Source of the DNA: Pseudomonadota bacterium
GTDB taxonomy: Bacteria; Desulfobacterota; Desulfobulbia; Desulfobulbales; SURF-16
Assembly: GCA_018816555.1 (NCBI GenBank)
Contig: JAHIVT010000145.1
Location: 27,209 to 91,208, forward strand
Length of the DNA: 64,000 bases
Direction of reading: 5' to 3'
Under the pieces are notes generated by a model, which had not been told where the DNA came from, did not search any database, and saw nothing but the letters and a program-made list of their open reading frames with translations. This document shows positions 1 to 8,478 of this stretch, piece by piece. The translations under genes and the position numbers were made by a program. The stretch's first letter is position 1. Each line of letters starts with the position of its first letter.

Positions 1-422
1 ATAAGTCGCAAGGTCAGGCTCATTTCAGGCACAATCACCGAACCAATCCTTTTATCACCTGCCATGTCGACAGAACCAATCATAATGGACTGAACATTGA
101 GTCGCTGTCCAAGTCTGCTGAGCATGAGTTGGCTCACAGGAGATCCCGGGTCAATTGCTTCTTCATGCAAAACACTGTCAACAATCCCTTTATCCACCAC
201 GTCAAAGATATTCATGGCCAGAATCTGGGTATTGATCACATCCCTTGCCAGCTCAGCAGCATATTTCTGTTCCGTATTGTTTTCCAGAGGAAGAACACTG
301 ATCCTGTTGACAAAGTCAAGTGTCACATCTTCTCTCATAAAAGAAACCGTCGTTTTTCCAGAACATCCGGACAGCATGGAAAAACACATCAACGTCAGTA
401 TGGAACATATTATTCTTTTCAT
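1..422 (-). CDS. Partial outer-membrane-type lipoprotein, CsgG-like (3' end off the window)
   Basis: The reading frame starts at 422 on the minus strand and stays open to the window edge, so the C-terminus is missing. The N-terminus is a lipoprotein signal: MKRI, a hydrophobic stretch and the lipobox LSGC with Cys at about residue 20. The mature part contains RISVLPLENNT followed by a helix and the segment FDVVDKG, an arrangement resembling CsgG-type or related lipoproteins that assemble secretion or envelope complexes. That family call is tentative. It lies directly downstream of, and in the same direction as, the beta-barrel gene at 477-2519 (gap about 55 bases), so the two are probably co-transcribed. 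What is seen: lipobox and open frame. What is inferred: CsgG-like fold and partnership with the barrel. Confidence 0.6.
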   Translation of the reverse strand, partial: MKRIICSILTLMCFSMLSGCSGKTTVSFMREDVTLDFVNRISVLPLENNTEQKYAAELARDVINTQILAMNIFDVVDKGIVDSVLHEEAIDPGSPVSQLMLSRLGQRLNVQSIMIGSVDMAGDKRIGSVIVPEMSLTLRL

Positions 423-476
423 GAACAGAATCCTTGGAAAATTAAATTAAAACGTTTATCATTTAAGTTTCAAACA

Positions 477-2519
477 TCAGTAACGAATGACAAACTGTCC
501 TCCGTACGCAAATTCAGTTTCATCCTCATCAATATAGCTACAATAGGCATGCATTGAAAAAATCCGATTTATAGTCCAGTTGTAAGTTGCACTATAATCA
601 TCACTACTTTCACTATGATTATAACTCAAATTTAACTGAGTTTTGTATGTAGGTGCAACGGTCACAGTGAGATAATTTGTAATACCAGGAGATTCATCGC
701 TTTGCCACTCCTGGCCGGCACCCACCTGCATGGAAAGGATATCGGAAGGCCTCCAGCTTATGCCTATCAAACTGGCAGCGTTCCAGGTTGAGGTTTCAGC
801 GTTTGAAGTGTTGTATCTTTCTGTGAGATCCACCGTCATTGCGGGATTCAGCCGTGCGGTAAATTTCAAGTTGGAATTAAAATCCTGCGAGGTCGCATCT
901 GTCTCTTCATCACGATCGGTGATGTAAGCAAGATCAAGATTTGAGGTCAAATCAGGGAATATCAATGCGGTCAAATACATGTTGTAATTATAGCTGGTGT
1001 CTGTTTTCACATCCGCTTCATATGTATCGCTCCGGGTGACGCCATAATTCATATCAAGGGTAGGGAGCAACAGCGATGAAAAACTGAGCGAGTAATAACG
1101 TGTTTTTTCTTCATCTTCGTCCCCCACCTGATCTTTCGACTCGCTGGCGCTCAGGGTTGAAGAAAATGAGAGGGTGGGTGACCATATGAGACTTGTTGAA
1201 TTATAGGTCCGACTGATATCATCTCCGACTGCTGTTTCACCGTCCTCCAAAACGAGGTTATACGTCCAGTTGAGACCAGGGGTGATCAGGAAACGAAGTG
1301 ATGTGTCTCCCAAATAGCTGTAATAAGTTGTGTTGCTGGTAATTTTCTGTCCCGGATCACCAGTAACCCTGGTAAAGGCTTCGACCCGGCTAATGGTGAA
1401 ATCAGCGTCAGTGGGAATATGGTCTTCAACCAGCATGATAAATTTAGCTGTTACTTGCGGAATTTCAACCTCAAAGCGCTGCTGGGTACTGTCGTATATT
1501 GTGGAGGTTGCGGGTCCCTGCAAAGTCCAGTCATTTCCATTGGAGCTGGAATAGACTGTCCACTGGAAAAGGTTGAGATTTCCTGCTTCCGTTTCCCCCA
1601 GGTCGGTTTCCGTATAAATATAGAACACATTGACCGATTGTGGTGATAATTGAAAAATGGCGATATTATAACGATCATGAGGAGCAAGATGAGGAACTGT
1701 ATTCGGAAAACTCGTTAAGTCATTCCATTCAGGATCATCATCAGGATCAGGCGAAGCCTGTCCACCACGACTTTCTAAGCTGTGAATGGGAACCAGGGCG
1801 CTGCCGCCAGGATCAATTTTCGTTTCAAAATCCTGGGTGTTGTTGGCGTATTGTCCCAGAAAGCTAACATTTAAACGATCCTGCCAGAAAGCTTTTTCAG
1901 TTGTCAGACGGGCGAGTTGATTGGTTGACTTATCATTACTGTTGGCAACAAAATCATCAGACTCATTAAGGTCTATATTGTAATAGACTTTAGCGAGCAA
2001 TAAATCCCAGTCAATATTGAAACCGCTGAAGGTGTTCTCTGCGTCAATCCGGCTTGGACTCTCATCATCTTTGGTGCTGCTTGCTCCATAATTAAGCTGC
2101 ACCATCGGGCAAAGTTCTTTCTGCCAGTTACTGATCCACCTGCCCTGCCAGTTACTGCTGGTCAAATCGGATCTTTCGGAGTTTCGCTGCTTATTCCACG
2201 AGCCGGAAAGGTCAAAATAAAAGACATCGTTATTAATCTGGTAATCAAGAGAGGGAGTGATTGTCTCTGTTTCATGCCCTCCATCGAAAGTTGTCGTATA
2301 GCGGACAGTTTCGTCTATACTCATCACAGGAGTCAGCGGCTGGTCAAATTCAAGAGTAGTGCTCTGACTGACCTGAGATTCACTTCCTTCATCTTCAGTA
2401 TGCTGATATGTCCCGGTGCCGGTAAATGACAGCGGTTTTCCCAAAACGACATCGTCGCAGAGGAAAAACATCAGCAACAGGGCATAGATAATGCCGTTAT
2501 ATTTTATCCCCCCTCGCAT
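477..2519 (-). CDS. Outer-membrane beta-barrel protein with a discoidin-like insert
   Basis: A protein of about 680 residues with a cleavable-looking signal peptide (hydrophobic core before VVLGKPLSF) followed by many short alternating polar/aromatic strands separated by Asp/Glu/Ser-rich loops. It ends in GGQFVIRY, with an aromatic last residue as is usual for outer-membrane barrels. Around residues 260-390 the barrel pattern is broken by a segment (WTVYSSSNGNDW ... FIMLVEDH) that resembles an F5/8 type C (discoidin) beta-sandwich, probably an extracellular or plug domain. It lies downstream of the multiheme cytochrome at 2835-3953 in the same direction, with a strong hairpin terminator between. 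The pairing suggests a porin-cytochrome conduit, but this is inferred from context. ATG 2519 was chosen; a GTG sits one codon upstream at 2522. No named family was recognised with certainty. Confidence 0.7.
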   Translation of the reverse strand: MRGGIKYNGIIYALLLMFFLCDDVVLGKPLSFTGTGTYQHTEDEGSESQVSQSTTLEFDQPLTPVMSIDETVRYTTTFDGGHETETITPSLDYQINNDVFYFDLSGSWNKQRNSERSDLTSSNWQGRWISNWQKELCPMVQLNYGASSTKDDESPSRIDAENTFSGFNIDWDLLLAKVYYNIDLNESDDFVANSNDKSTNQLARLTTEKAFWQDRLNVSFLGQYANNTQDFETKIDPGGSALVPIHSLESRGGQASPDPDDDPEWNDLTSFPNTVPHLAPHDRYNIAIFQLSPQSVNVFYIYTETDLGETEAGNLNLFQWTVYSSSNGNDWTLQGPATSTIYDSTQQRFEVEIPQVTAKFIMLVEDHIPTDADFTISRVEAFTRVTGDPGQKITSNTTYYSYLGDTSLRFLITPGLNWTYNLVLEDGETAVGDDISRTYNSTSLIWSPTLSFSSTLSASESKDQVGDEDEEKTRYYSLSFSSLLLPTLDMNYGVTRSDTYEADVKTDTSYNYNMYLTALIFPDLTSNLDLAYITDRDEETDATSQDFNSNLKFTARLNPAMTVDLTERYNTSNAETSTWNAASLIGISWRPSDILSMQVGAGQEWQSDESPGITNYLTVTVAPTYKTQLNLSYNHSESSDDYSATYNWTINRIFSMHAYCSYIDEDETEFAYGGQFVIRY

Positions 2520-2712
2520 CACTCGTTACATTCCACATGTAATTAATAGTTGAAAACTGCCATTTTAATTCACCCCTTGGAATTCCCTTCCCATACTTGA
2601 CAAAAAGACATGAACACAAAGATTATGCAACAGTTAATTCACGAAAAAGCAAAATAAAACAAACACCTACTTCATTAATTTGTTAAAAAATAAATAGTAC
2701 ACATTCATGGAC

Positions 2713-2773
2713 AAAAAAAATTCCGGCCTGGAAACGATTAGGAGGGAAGGGGTATCGTTTCCTGGCCGGAATT
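2713..2773 (-). terminator. Rho-independent terminator after the 2835-3953 cytochrome gene
   Basis: A 20-bp stem (2719-2738 against 2754-2773, one mismatch) with a 15-base loop is followed on the minus strand by eight T residues (2713-2720). It ends the cytochrome transcript. The downstream beta-barrel gene therefore either has its own promoter in 2523-2712 or depends on read-through. Confidence 0.85.
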
Positions 2774-2834
2774 TATCTCATGCGATATTCTTTTCTTTTA
2801 CTTTAACATAAAAAACACTTATACAACCTGTTCA

Positions 2835-3953
2835 TCAACCAGCATCTTTGGTGGTATGGCATGAAAAGCAACCACAGGCGGGATCATCACTACCTGCTTC
2901 GCAGGTATCATAATCCCAGCGCAAAAGATCTGCATATGGAGAACCATGGGCACGATGACAGGAAATACAGTTGACTATTGCATCGCCCGCCGTTGCATTG
3001 ACGTCGCTTACCGGGGCTGCAAGAGCTGCTGTGCGGTTAGTAGCAACGGGAACGAGGGGCAGATATGTCCCATCAGTGCCGTAATTCGAATATTCTGTGC
3101 CGGGAAGATTATTCATGTCATAATCGGTTGGATGCCTGAGCCAGGCTGAACCAGCGGTGTTATCTGTGTCGGCGCCTTTATCATCAGCAGCACCTGAGTG
3201 AAAATCACCATGGCATTCCGCACAGAGGTAGTTAATGCTTTTTGCCCCTTCGGACAGGGCGGCAGGAGGCGTATCGTTTGTTCTGTCGTAGCCGTAATAT
3301 TGATTATGATCGGTTGCACTATTTGTATATTCCCAATCGCTGTCCTCATAACCGATAATACCGTAAAGAAAACGAAAACTCTTGGCAGCTGTTGAACCAT
3401 CAATAGCTGAGTCGTCAGCGTGATGGGAGCCTGAGATTGCGGTAAAATCATCAACCGAGCCGCCGTCGTCATGAATACCATGGCAACCATTCGTGCCCGC
3501 GCAGGTCAGCTGCACAGCCCATGTCGCACCGCCGCCATTCAGCTCGGTATTGGCATTAAAAGCGGGATTCCAGCCTGGGGGAGTTTCTCCCAAAACAAGA
3601 TCAGCTGAATTTAAACCAACAACGTTATGACCTGTCGTGTCGTCCCCTGCCACCACCCAGCGAAAGTTGCCGCCTGCAAGGGTATTGGTGCCATAGGTAG
3701 CTGTTGTAGAGAAAACATAGGGGATATTCCCCCCACTGTTAGCTCCGGTATGACAGCCGACACAACCGCCTGACCTGTTGACCAAAGCACCTTGTGGGCC
3801 GGCTGCTACAATAGCTACTCCATCCTGACTGTTATGCATTGTATGACAGTCAACACAGGGCCCTTGGGCCTTCGCACCAACCAATTGCGGGGCCATTAAG
3901 GCAAAACCAATCAGGCCCAAACCTAGCGAAAATACTTTCATTTTTTTAATCAT
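2835..3953 (-). CDS. Secreted multiheme c-type cytochrome, five CxxCH plus one CX5CH
   Basis: A 372-residue protein with a Sec signal peptide (MIKKMKVFSLGLGLIGFALM, cleavage near VGAKA). Heme-binding motifs in order are CVDCH, CVGCH, CAECH, CISCH and CFSCH. Between the second and third lies CAGTNGCH, a Cys-X5-Cys-His spacing that could bind a sixth heme in a non-standard way. Many extra His residues are available as distal ligands. Long Gly/Asp/Thr-rich loops suggest an exported, possibly cell-surface cytochrome. A good Shine-Dalgarno (GGAGGG) precedes the ATG at 3953. Two RegA-like boxes (4031-4047 and 4435-4452) lie upstream in an otherwise empty 550-base leader, so redox control is likely. 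Role: electron transfer across or outside the envelope; partner and substrate unknown. Confidence 0.88.
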   Translation of the reverse strand: MIKKMKVFSLGLGLIGFALMAPQLVGAKAQGPCVDCHTMHNSQDGVAIVAAGPQGALVNRSGGCVGCHTGANSGGNIPYVFSTTATYGTNTLAGGNFRWVVAGDDTTGHNVVGLNSADLVLGETPPGWNPAFNANTELNGGGATWAVQLTCAGTNGCHGIHDDGGSVDDFTAISGSHHADDSAIDGSTAAKSFRFLYGIIGYEDSDWEYTNSATDHNQYYGYDRTNDTPPAALSEGAKSINYLCAECHGDFHSGAADDKGADTDNTAGSAWLRHPTDYDMNNLPGTEYSNYGTDGTYLPLVPVATNRTAALAAPVSDVNATAGDAIVNCISCHRAHGSPYADLLRWDYDTCEAGSDDPACGCFSCHTTKDAG

Positions 3954-4030
3954 CTGAGTCCCTCCGTCTCGTTAAATTGACTTTTTTGATACGGCTTGAT
4001 AAGCTAGTTTTTTTTTACATAAAATGGAAT

Positions 4031-4047
4031 ATGGCAAATTGTCGCAG
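4031..4047 (+). promoter_or_regulatory. RegA/PrrA-type box (copy A)
   Basis: The sequence ATGGCAAATTGTCGCAG has half-sites GGC and GTCGC around AAATT, giving NGGC-N5-GTCGC. It lies about 80 bases upstream of the cytochrome start at 3953. The layout matches the general RegA/PrrA/RegR consensus known from alphaproteobacteria, and a RegA homologue is encoded at 7939-8472. Binding itself is inferred. Confidence 0.6.
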
Positions 4048-4434
4048 CATTCACCCCGAACACTACAGCCTATCAATTAAACATGCTAAACCATACCCCA
4101 TCAGAAACTGCAAAAAAATTTATAAATTCCATCATCATGGATAGTTAGCTCAACCATACTTAAACTTTATCAAAGTCTGCTGAGATCAGCAAGGGCATCA
4201 TCATCAACTCCTGCCACTCATCATTTTTTTTTCTTTTCTTGCACCTACAACAACTATCTTCAATTTACCAGTATATACCCCAAACTCCCAGTGTCGTATA
4301 TTTTTTTCCGGATTATTTTCGTGACAGCAACCCTTCAATCCGAACCAACCCAAAGAACTCATTGCTCCTCTTGTCGTCAGAAAACTTTTTTAGTCTCACG
4401 ATTATAAATTAACACATAATTCCACGAAAAAACA

Positions 4435-4452
4435 TGTGGCAAATTGTCGCAC
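4435..4452 (+). promoter_or_regulatory. RegA/PrrA-type box (copy B)
   Basis: TGTGGCAAATTGTCGCAC is the best-formed copy on this side: GTGGC-AAATT-GTCGC, extended by T and AC that are shared with the copy at 6438-6456. It lies between the sensor-kinase stop codon and the distant cytochrome start. It shares a 13-base core, identical base for base, with copies A and E. Confidence 0.6.
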
Positions 4453-4502
4453 CTTAAAAAAAGTGTAACAATGATGTCCCACTCTGTAAAATTTTCTTAT
4501 AT

Positions 4503-6047
4503 CTATTTATTGCGGGGAGGGAGACAGTTGTTAACCATCTTGTAAAATGAGCATTCAGGGCAGGTTTCAATTTTACTTGCACACACCACCGCTATTCTGC
4601 TCTGGCAAGTTAGTCCTGATGTAACCCAGCAGATTCGGCCAAAATGGGGATACGCCGAGCAATGGCGCGAAAGCTCCGTCTCGATACCGCATCCCAGATA
4701 TTCCCAGCATGGGGTCATTTTGTCCTGTTCTTCGCTTTGAAAAGGAAAATTAAGAAAAAATTCCGCACCGCTGCCGACGTCATTTTTCACACTGACAAAA
4801 CCACGATGCTCTTCCATGATTTTTTTGAGAATGCTCAGACCAAGCCCTGTACCGAATCCAACCTTTTTGGTAGTAAATAATGGTTCGAAAATGAACTGGA
4901 TAACATTTGGGTCAATTCCTTTACCAGTATCCCTGATTGAAATCGTCAAATAAGGTGCATTATTAATTGACGCATGACCGGTGGCCATGGACAAAACTCC
5001 ACCTTCCGGCATGGCTTCAATAGCATTACAGACAAGAACATCCAAAGCCTGTTTAATCTGCGCAGAGTCAATCTTAGCCTTGGGCAGACCTTCTTCGTAA
5101 TATTCTTCCACTGCAATATTATGCTCCTGACACAGCGTTCGATAACGAGGGGAGACTGCCCGTAACGGTTTGCTGATCTTCTCACGCTTCAGTTCTGCTT
5201 CTGACACGTTGCAATAGTCAAGTGTATCCACTAAAATCTTCTCGCCCCTGACAATCTCATTAATTATTACCGAGACAGACTCTTGCCCCTCGACTCCGAG
5301 AACAGTTTTTTCTTGAAAATTTTGCACTAAACCACCAACGGTCATCAGAGAATTTCTGATCTCATTGGCAACATCAGTTGTTAACCTGCCAAGCGCGGAT
5401 AGTTTTTCCATTTCAATCAATTTCTGCTGCACCAGCTTGATGTTTTCCTGTGAATGGGCAAGCTCCCCCTGGAGATCATCAACCTTTTTTTTGTCACGAT
5501 TCGCCTGTTCTGACAAAAGCCCCAGAGGAACCGTGATCAAGTAAAGAAATGCAATACGTACGACAAGGTCAGTCCAATGTATGTAATCTAAAAGAGATGC
5601 GATGCTGAGGAGGTAAAAAAAGGCCGAGAGGGTAGCGGCAAACAGACCGAACCTAAGTCCGAAATAAATAGTATGGAGACAGACGAGAAGATAAAAACCA
5701 AGAAAAAAACTATTTTCAAAACTTCGCTCAGAGTAAACCAGGTTTGCGAGAAAAACGATGTCACAAAAAAAAGATGCTATATAGACTTTTTTCAGCCAAA
5801 CAGGCCTGAAAAAGATAACGAAGTAACAGATAATACTATAAAGGGAAAAACCAATCAGAGTTTTGAGCAGAATGGCTTTTTCACTGGCAGAATAGGGTAC
5901 CAGCAACAGCCAACCAATCCCGGCAAAGAAAGAGACAATTCGTAAGACAAGAAAAGTTATATCAACTTCCGAAGTAACAGCTGAAACAGCTTTCCATTGT
6001 TGCTTCAAAGCATTTCGTTGAGTTTCAAGTACCTCAGATTGTGACAT
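4503..6047 (-). CDS. Membrane sensor histidine kinase lacking the phospho-acceptor His, with a Cys-rich C-terminus
   Basis: A 514-residue protein. Residues about 30-175 hold five or six hydrophobic helices, then a short coiled coil (about 185-220), then a dimerisation segment reading DVANEIRNSL. In ordinary kinases this is AHEIRNPL; here Asn228 replaces the phosphorylated His. The ATPase part is intact: an N box (CNAIEAMPEG), DTGKGID, and GLGLSILKKI. The C-terminus (about 444-514) is a Cys-rich module with CW pairs (CWEYLGCG, GRICW, CPECSFY), like the two-CW domains that bind metals or sense redox state. It lies next to tusA and the RegBA pair. It may be a pseudokinase, or a phosphatase/sensor partner of a neighbouring regulator; this is inferred. 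No strong Shine-Dalgarno was seen before 6047. Confidence 0.8.
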   Translation of the reverse strand: MSQSEVLETQRNALKQQWKAVSAVTSEVDITFLVLRIVSFFAGIGWLLLVPYSASEKAILLKTLIGFSLYSIICYFVIFFRPVWLKKVYIASFFCDIVFLANLVYSERSFENSFFLGFYLLVCLHTIYFGLRFGLFAATLSAFFYLLSIASLLDYIHWTDLVVRIAFLYLITVPLGLLSEQANRDKKKVDDLQGELAHSQENIKLVQQKLIEMEKLSALGRLTTDVANEIRNSLMTVGGLVQNFQEKTVLGVEGQESVSVIINEIVRGEKILVDTLDYCNVSEAELKREKISKPLRAVSPRYRTLCQEHNIAVEEYYEEGLPKAKIDSAQIKQALDVLVCNAIEAMPEGGVLSMATGHASINNAPYLTISIRDTGKGIDPNVIQFIFEPLFTTKKVGFGTGLGLSILKKIMEEHRGFVSVKNDVGSGAEFFLNFPFQSEEQDKMTPCWEYLGCGIETELSRHCSAYPHFGRICWVTSGLTCQSRIAVVCASKIETCPECSFYKMVNNCLPPRNK

Positions 6048-6100
6048 TTGCGGGAGTCCGTCTCAAGTTATTTCTGCGGACACCCTTGTGGTTAAATTCA

Positions 6101-6346
6101 TCAATATTTATTATTTTCCTCTGCAGATAAAAAATCTAAAAAACCGCTTTCATCTTTTGCCTCGAGAAATTCACGTCCCGCCCTTGCGAACCATCCTGGA
6201 AGATCATTTTTCGATCCCGGATGAGTCCCCAACACCTCAAGAACCTCTCCTAGTTTTATTTTATTGATAAATTGCTTTGTTTTAAGCAGAGGGATAGGGC
6301 AACTCAATCCTTTTGCATCAAGTGTCAAATCGGCTTTCAGTTCCAT
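6101..6346 (-). CDS. TusA/SirA-family sulfur carrier protein
   Basis: An 81-residue protein with the TusA signature LDAKGLSCPIPLLKTK near the N-terminus; the Cys in CPIP is the persulfide-carrying residue in this family. The usual second half follows (VLEVLGTHPGS then a helix), with a modest acidic C-terminal extension. TusA-like proteins pass sulfane sulfur between rhodaneses and acceptors in the cytoplasm. A good Shine-Dalgarno (GAGGAG) precedes the ATG. It is transcribed away from regB from a shared 168-base intergenic region containing a RegA-like box, and lies upstream of the kinase at 4503-6047 in the same direction (gap 53 bases), so the two probably form an operon. This links sulfur trafficking with redox control, by inference. 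Confidence 0.85.
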   Translation of the reverse strand: MELKADLTLDAKGLSCPIPLLKTKQFINKIKLGEVLEVLGTHPGSKNDLPGWFARAGREFLEAKDESGFLDFLSAEENNKY

Positions 6347-6437
6347 GTCTACTCCTCAATTCAAGTCTTAAAATTTACCATTATCAATTGACATCTTACA
6401 TAAAATTGTATTTATCACACCTTATAATGAGACTAAA

Positions 6438-6456
6438 TGTGGTAAAATGTCGCACA
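6438..6456 (+). promoter_or_regulatory. RegA/PrrA-type box (copy C) between tusA and regB
   Basis: TGTGGTAAAATGTCGCACA has the pattern GTGGT-AAAAT-GTCGC with the same outer TG and AC as copy B. It lies about 60 bases before the regB start and 90 bases before the tusA start, in the divergent promoter region. It would allow autoregulation of regBA and control of tusA. Confidence 0.6.
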
Positions 6457-6514
6457 TACGGTTAAAGGTAATTATTCCGGTATGTTTCTTTACATCGCGA
6501 ACAGGGGATGACAA

Positions 6515-7897
6515 GTGCAATCATGTGACCACAGGATCATAAACGGGCGAACATTCAACAGCGCCGGGCATGACATAACCTTTCTCTGGCTTTTGCGTCT
6601 GAGATGGGCCATTTTAGCATGCCAATCATTCATGGTATTGGCTGGAATCAGAATTTTTCATTTACATATCTCCCTATGGCTTACCTTTCTGGTGATCGGG
6701 CTTGGCCTGATCAGTAACATTTTTCTTTATAATCTACCTGCCCCGAAAAAAATTATTCCATGCTGGGTACCCGCCCTGGTGATGTTTTTTGACATCCTGT
6801 TGATGACCGTTCTCTTTTTCCAGGTTGTTTCAATCTTTAACCCTTTGAGCATACTTTATATTATTTATATTGTTCTCGGGGCACTCCTACTGGAACGAAG
6901 CTGCTCGTATGCACTCACCGCCTTCACATTGACCTGCTATGCCATCTTTTTTTATCTTTCAAACCCCTTACCGATTGATCAATCGATTCTGACCGCATCG
7001 CGCCATTGTATCGAGAACCCTGCAATCTTAACTGTTTTCAATAAGCAGTTAGATGAATACCTCAGCTCTCACAGCTATTTCATGTTCTTTATATTTTTCC
7101 TTGTTGCCCTGTTGATTGTTTATCCCGTTGCCCAAATAAAAAAAAACATGGAGGAACAGGACGAGGTTTTAAAAGAGCTTGATGAAGAAAGGATGCGTAA
7201 CGAAAGACTGGCATCACTTGCCACCTTTGCAGCCGGCGCAGCGCATGAATTTTCCACTCCGCTGTCGACTATCGCCATAGCCTCAGGAGAAATGCTCTAT
7301 CATTTCAAAAAGCATGGCGGTGACAAAAACCTAATCGACGACACCCGGCTGATTCGCGATCAGGTGGCCAGATGCAAGGAAATCCTCTTCCAAATGTCAG
7401 CTGACAGCGGTAAACTTCTTGGAGAAGCTGTTGACAAATTCAGCATTAAAGAGCTAGTTTATGAGGCTATGGCTCTTTTTAATTTTGAGAATCTGCAACA
7501 GGTCAACTTTCATAATAAAGTTGGAGACATGCAGGTTGTAATGCCTGTCCGCACCCTTACGCGAACCATTAAAGAGCTTATGAAAAACGCCATGGATGCA
7601 TCTGAACCAGGCGCGCCAATCGAACTGACCTGCTGGAAGGACTCCCAATTTCTTTATTTTGAGGTACAAGATCATGGTACGGGGATGGATGCAAACTCGC
7701 TCAAAAGAGCAATGGAACCTTTTTATACAAGCAAGGAACCGGGCAAGGGAATGGGCCTTGGGCTCTATCTTGCGAGAATAATGGCCAACAGATTTGGGGG
7801 CGACCTCTATTTAACTTCAGTACCATCAGCAGGGACCACAGCGACGTTAAGTTTTGCCCTCAACCGGATTCAGTCGGATAACTCGACAAATTCTTAA
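6515..7897 (+). CDS. regB: RegB/PrrB-type redox sensor histidine kinase
   Basis: A 460-residue membrane kinase. Hydrophobic helices span about residues 20-205, followed by a short coiled coil and the H box FAAGAAHEFSTPLSTIA (His244). Residues 280-290 read IRDQVARCKEI; the Cys at 287 corresponds in position and context to the redox-active cysteine of Rhodobacter RegB. ATPase motifs follow (ELMKNAMDAS, DHGTGMD, GMGLGLYLARIM). The segment IFNPLSILY in the membrane part may relate to the quinone-sensing region of RegB, which is less certain. The GTG start at 6515 has a well-placed AGGGGA upstream. The cognate regulator starts 41 bases after the stop codon. The protein probably senses quinone or thiol redox state and phosphorylates RegA. 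Confidence 0.88.
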   Translation: MQSCDHRIINGRTFNSAGHDITFLWLLRLRWAILACQSFMVLAGIRIFHLHISLWLTFLVIGLGLISNIFLYNLPAPKKIIPCWVPALVMFFDILLMTVLFFQVVSIFNPLSILYIIYIVLGALLLERSCSYALTAFTLTCYAIFFYLSNPLPIDQSILTASRHCIENPAILTVFNKQLDEYLSSHSYFMFFIFFLVALLIVYPVAQIKKNMEEQDEVLKELDEERMRNERLASLATFAAGAAHEFSTPLSTIAIASGEMLYHFKKHGGDKNLIDDTRLIRDQVARCKEILFQMSADSGKLLGEAVDKFSIKELVYEAMALFNFENLQQVNFHNKVGDMQVVMPVRTLTRTIKELMKNAMDASEPGAPIELTCWKDSQFLYFEVQDHGTGMDANSLKRAMEPFYTSKEPGKGMGLGLYLARIMANRFGGDLYLTSVPSAGTTATLSFALNRIQSDNSTNS

Positions 7898-7938
7898 CGT
7901 TTTGCAGCTATTATCAGCACTATGGAGAAGATGCAAAC

Positions 7939-8472
7939 ATGGAAACAATTCTGATAGTCGATGACGAAGACCTTTTCAGAAACAGATTGCAGCGAGCTTT
8001 TGAAAGCCGTGGTTTTATGGTTTATGCAGCGGCAAATTATGATGGGGCGATCACGATAATCAGAGAAGACAGGCCAAAACTCGCTGTCGTTGACATGAAG
8101 ATGCCCGGCAAATCCGGTCTCGAGTTGATCAGGGATGCTCTGCTCATCGATCCAGAGCTGAAAATGGTTGTGTTGACGGGTTACGGAAGCATTGCAACAG
8201 CTGCCGATGCCGTCAAACTCGGTGCAATTTTTTACCTGCCCAAACCAGCGGATGTCGGGGATATCCTCAATGCCTTCAACAGGAGCCCGGAAGTCGAGAT
8301 AGACAACCAACCGGACGACTTCATGGCACCATCCCTTGCCCGAACGGAATGGGAACACATCAACAGAGTCCTGGCTGACTGTGGCGGCAACATCTCTGAA
8401 ACTGCCAAGAGGCTTGGGATCCATCGCAGAACCCTGCAACGGAAGCTTTACAAGTATCCGCCGGATAAATAA
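7939..8472 (+). CDS. regA: RegA/PrrA-type response regulator
   Basis: A 177-residue protein with an N-terminal receiver domain: acidic pair DDED near residue 8, phospho-acceptor Asp52 (VVDMKMPGKSG), the switch Thr region (VLTGYGS) and Lys102 (YLPKPA). After a short linker comes a Fis-type helix-turn-helix, residues about 148-170 (GGNISETAKRLGIHRRTLQR), which is the hallmark of RegA/PrrA/ActR. There is no AAA domain, so this is not an NtrC-class activator. It is co-transcribed with regB. It is the natural candidate to bind the repeated GGC-N5-GTCGC sites in this window. It runs convergently into the NHL gene (stop codons 7 bases apart) with no clear terminator. Confidence 0.9.
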   Translation: METILIVDDEDLFRNRLQRAFESRGFMVYAAANYDGAITIIREDRPKLAVVDMKMPGKSGLELIRDALLIDPELKMVVLTGYGSIATAADAVKLGAIFYLPKPADVGDILNAFNRSPEVEIDNQPDDFMAPSLARTEWEHINRVLADCGGNISETAKRLGIHRRTLQRKLYKYPPDK

Positions 8473-8478
8473 CCGCTT

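Larger units (their letters stand above)
3954..4502. other. AT-rich intergenic region upstream of the cytochrome
   Basis: About 550 bases with no credible gene. The stretch lies between the 3' end of the sensor-kinase gene and the start of the cytochrome gene, both on the minus strand. It holds two copies of the RegA-like box and no recognisable RNA gene. It probably serves as the cytochrome promoter and leader region. Confidence 0.6.
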
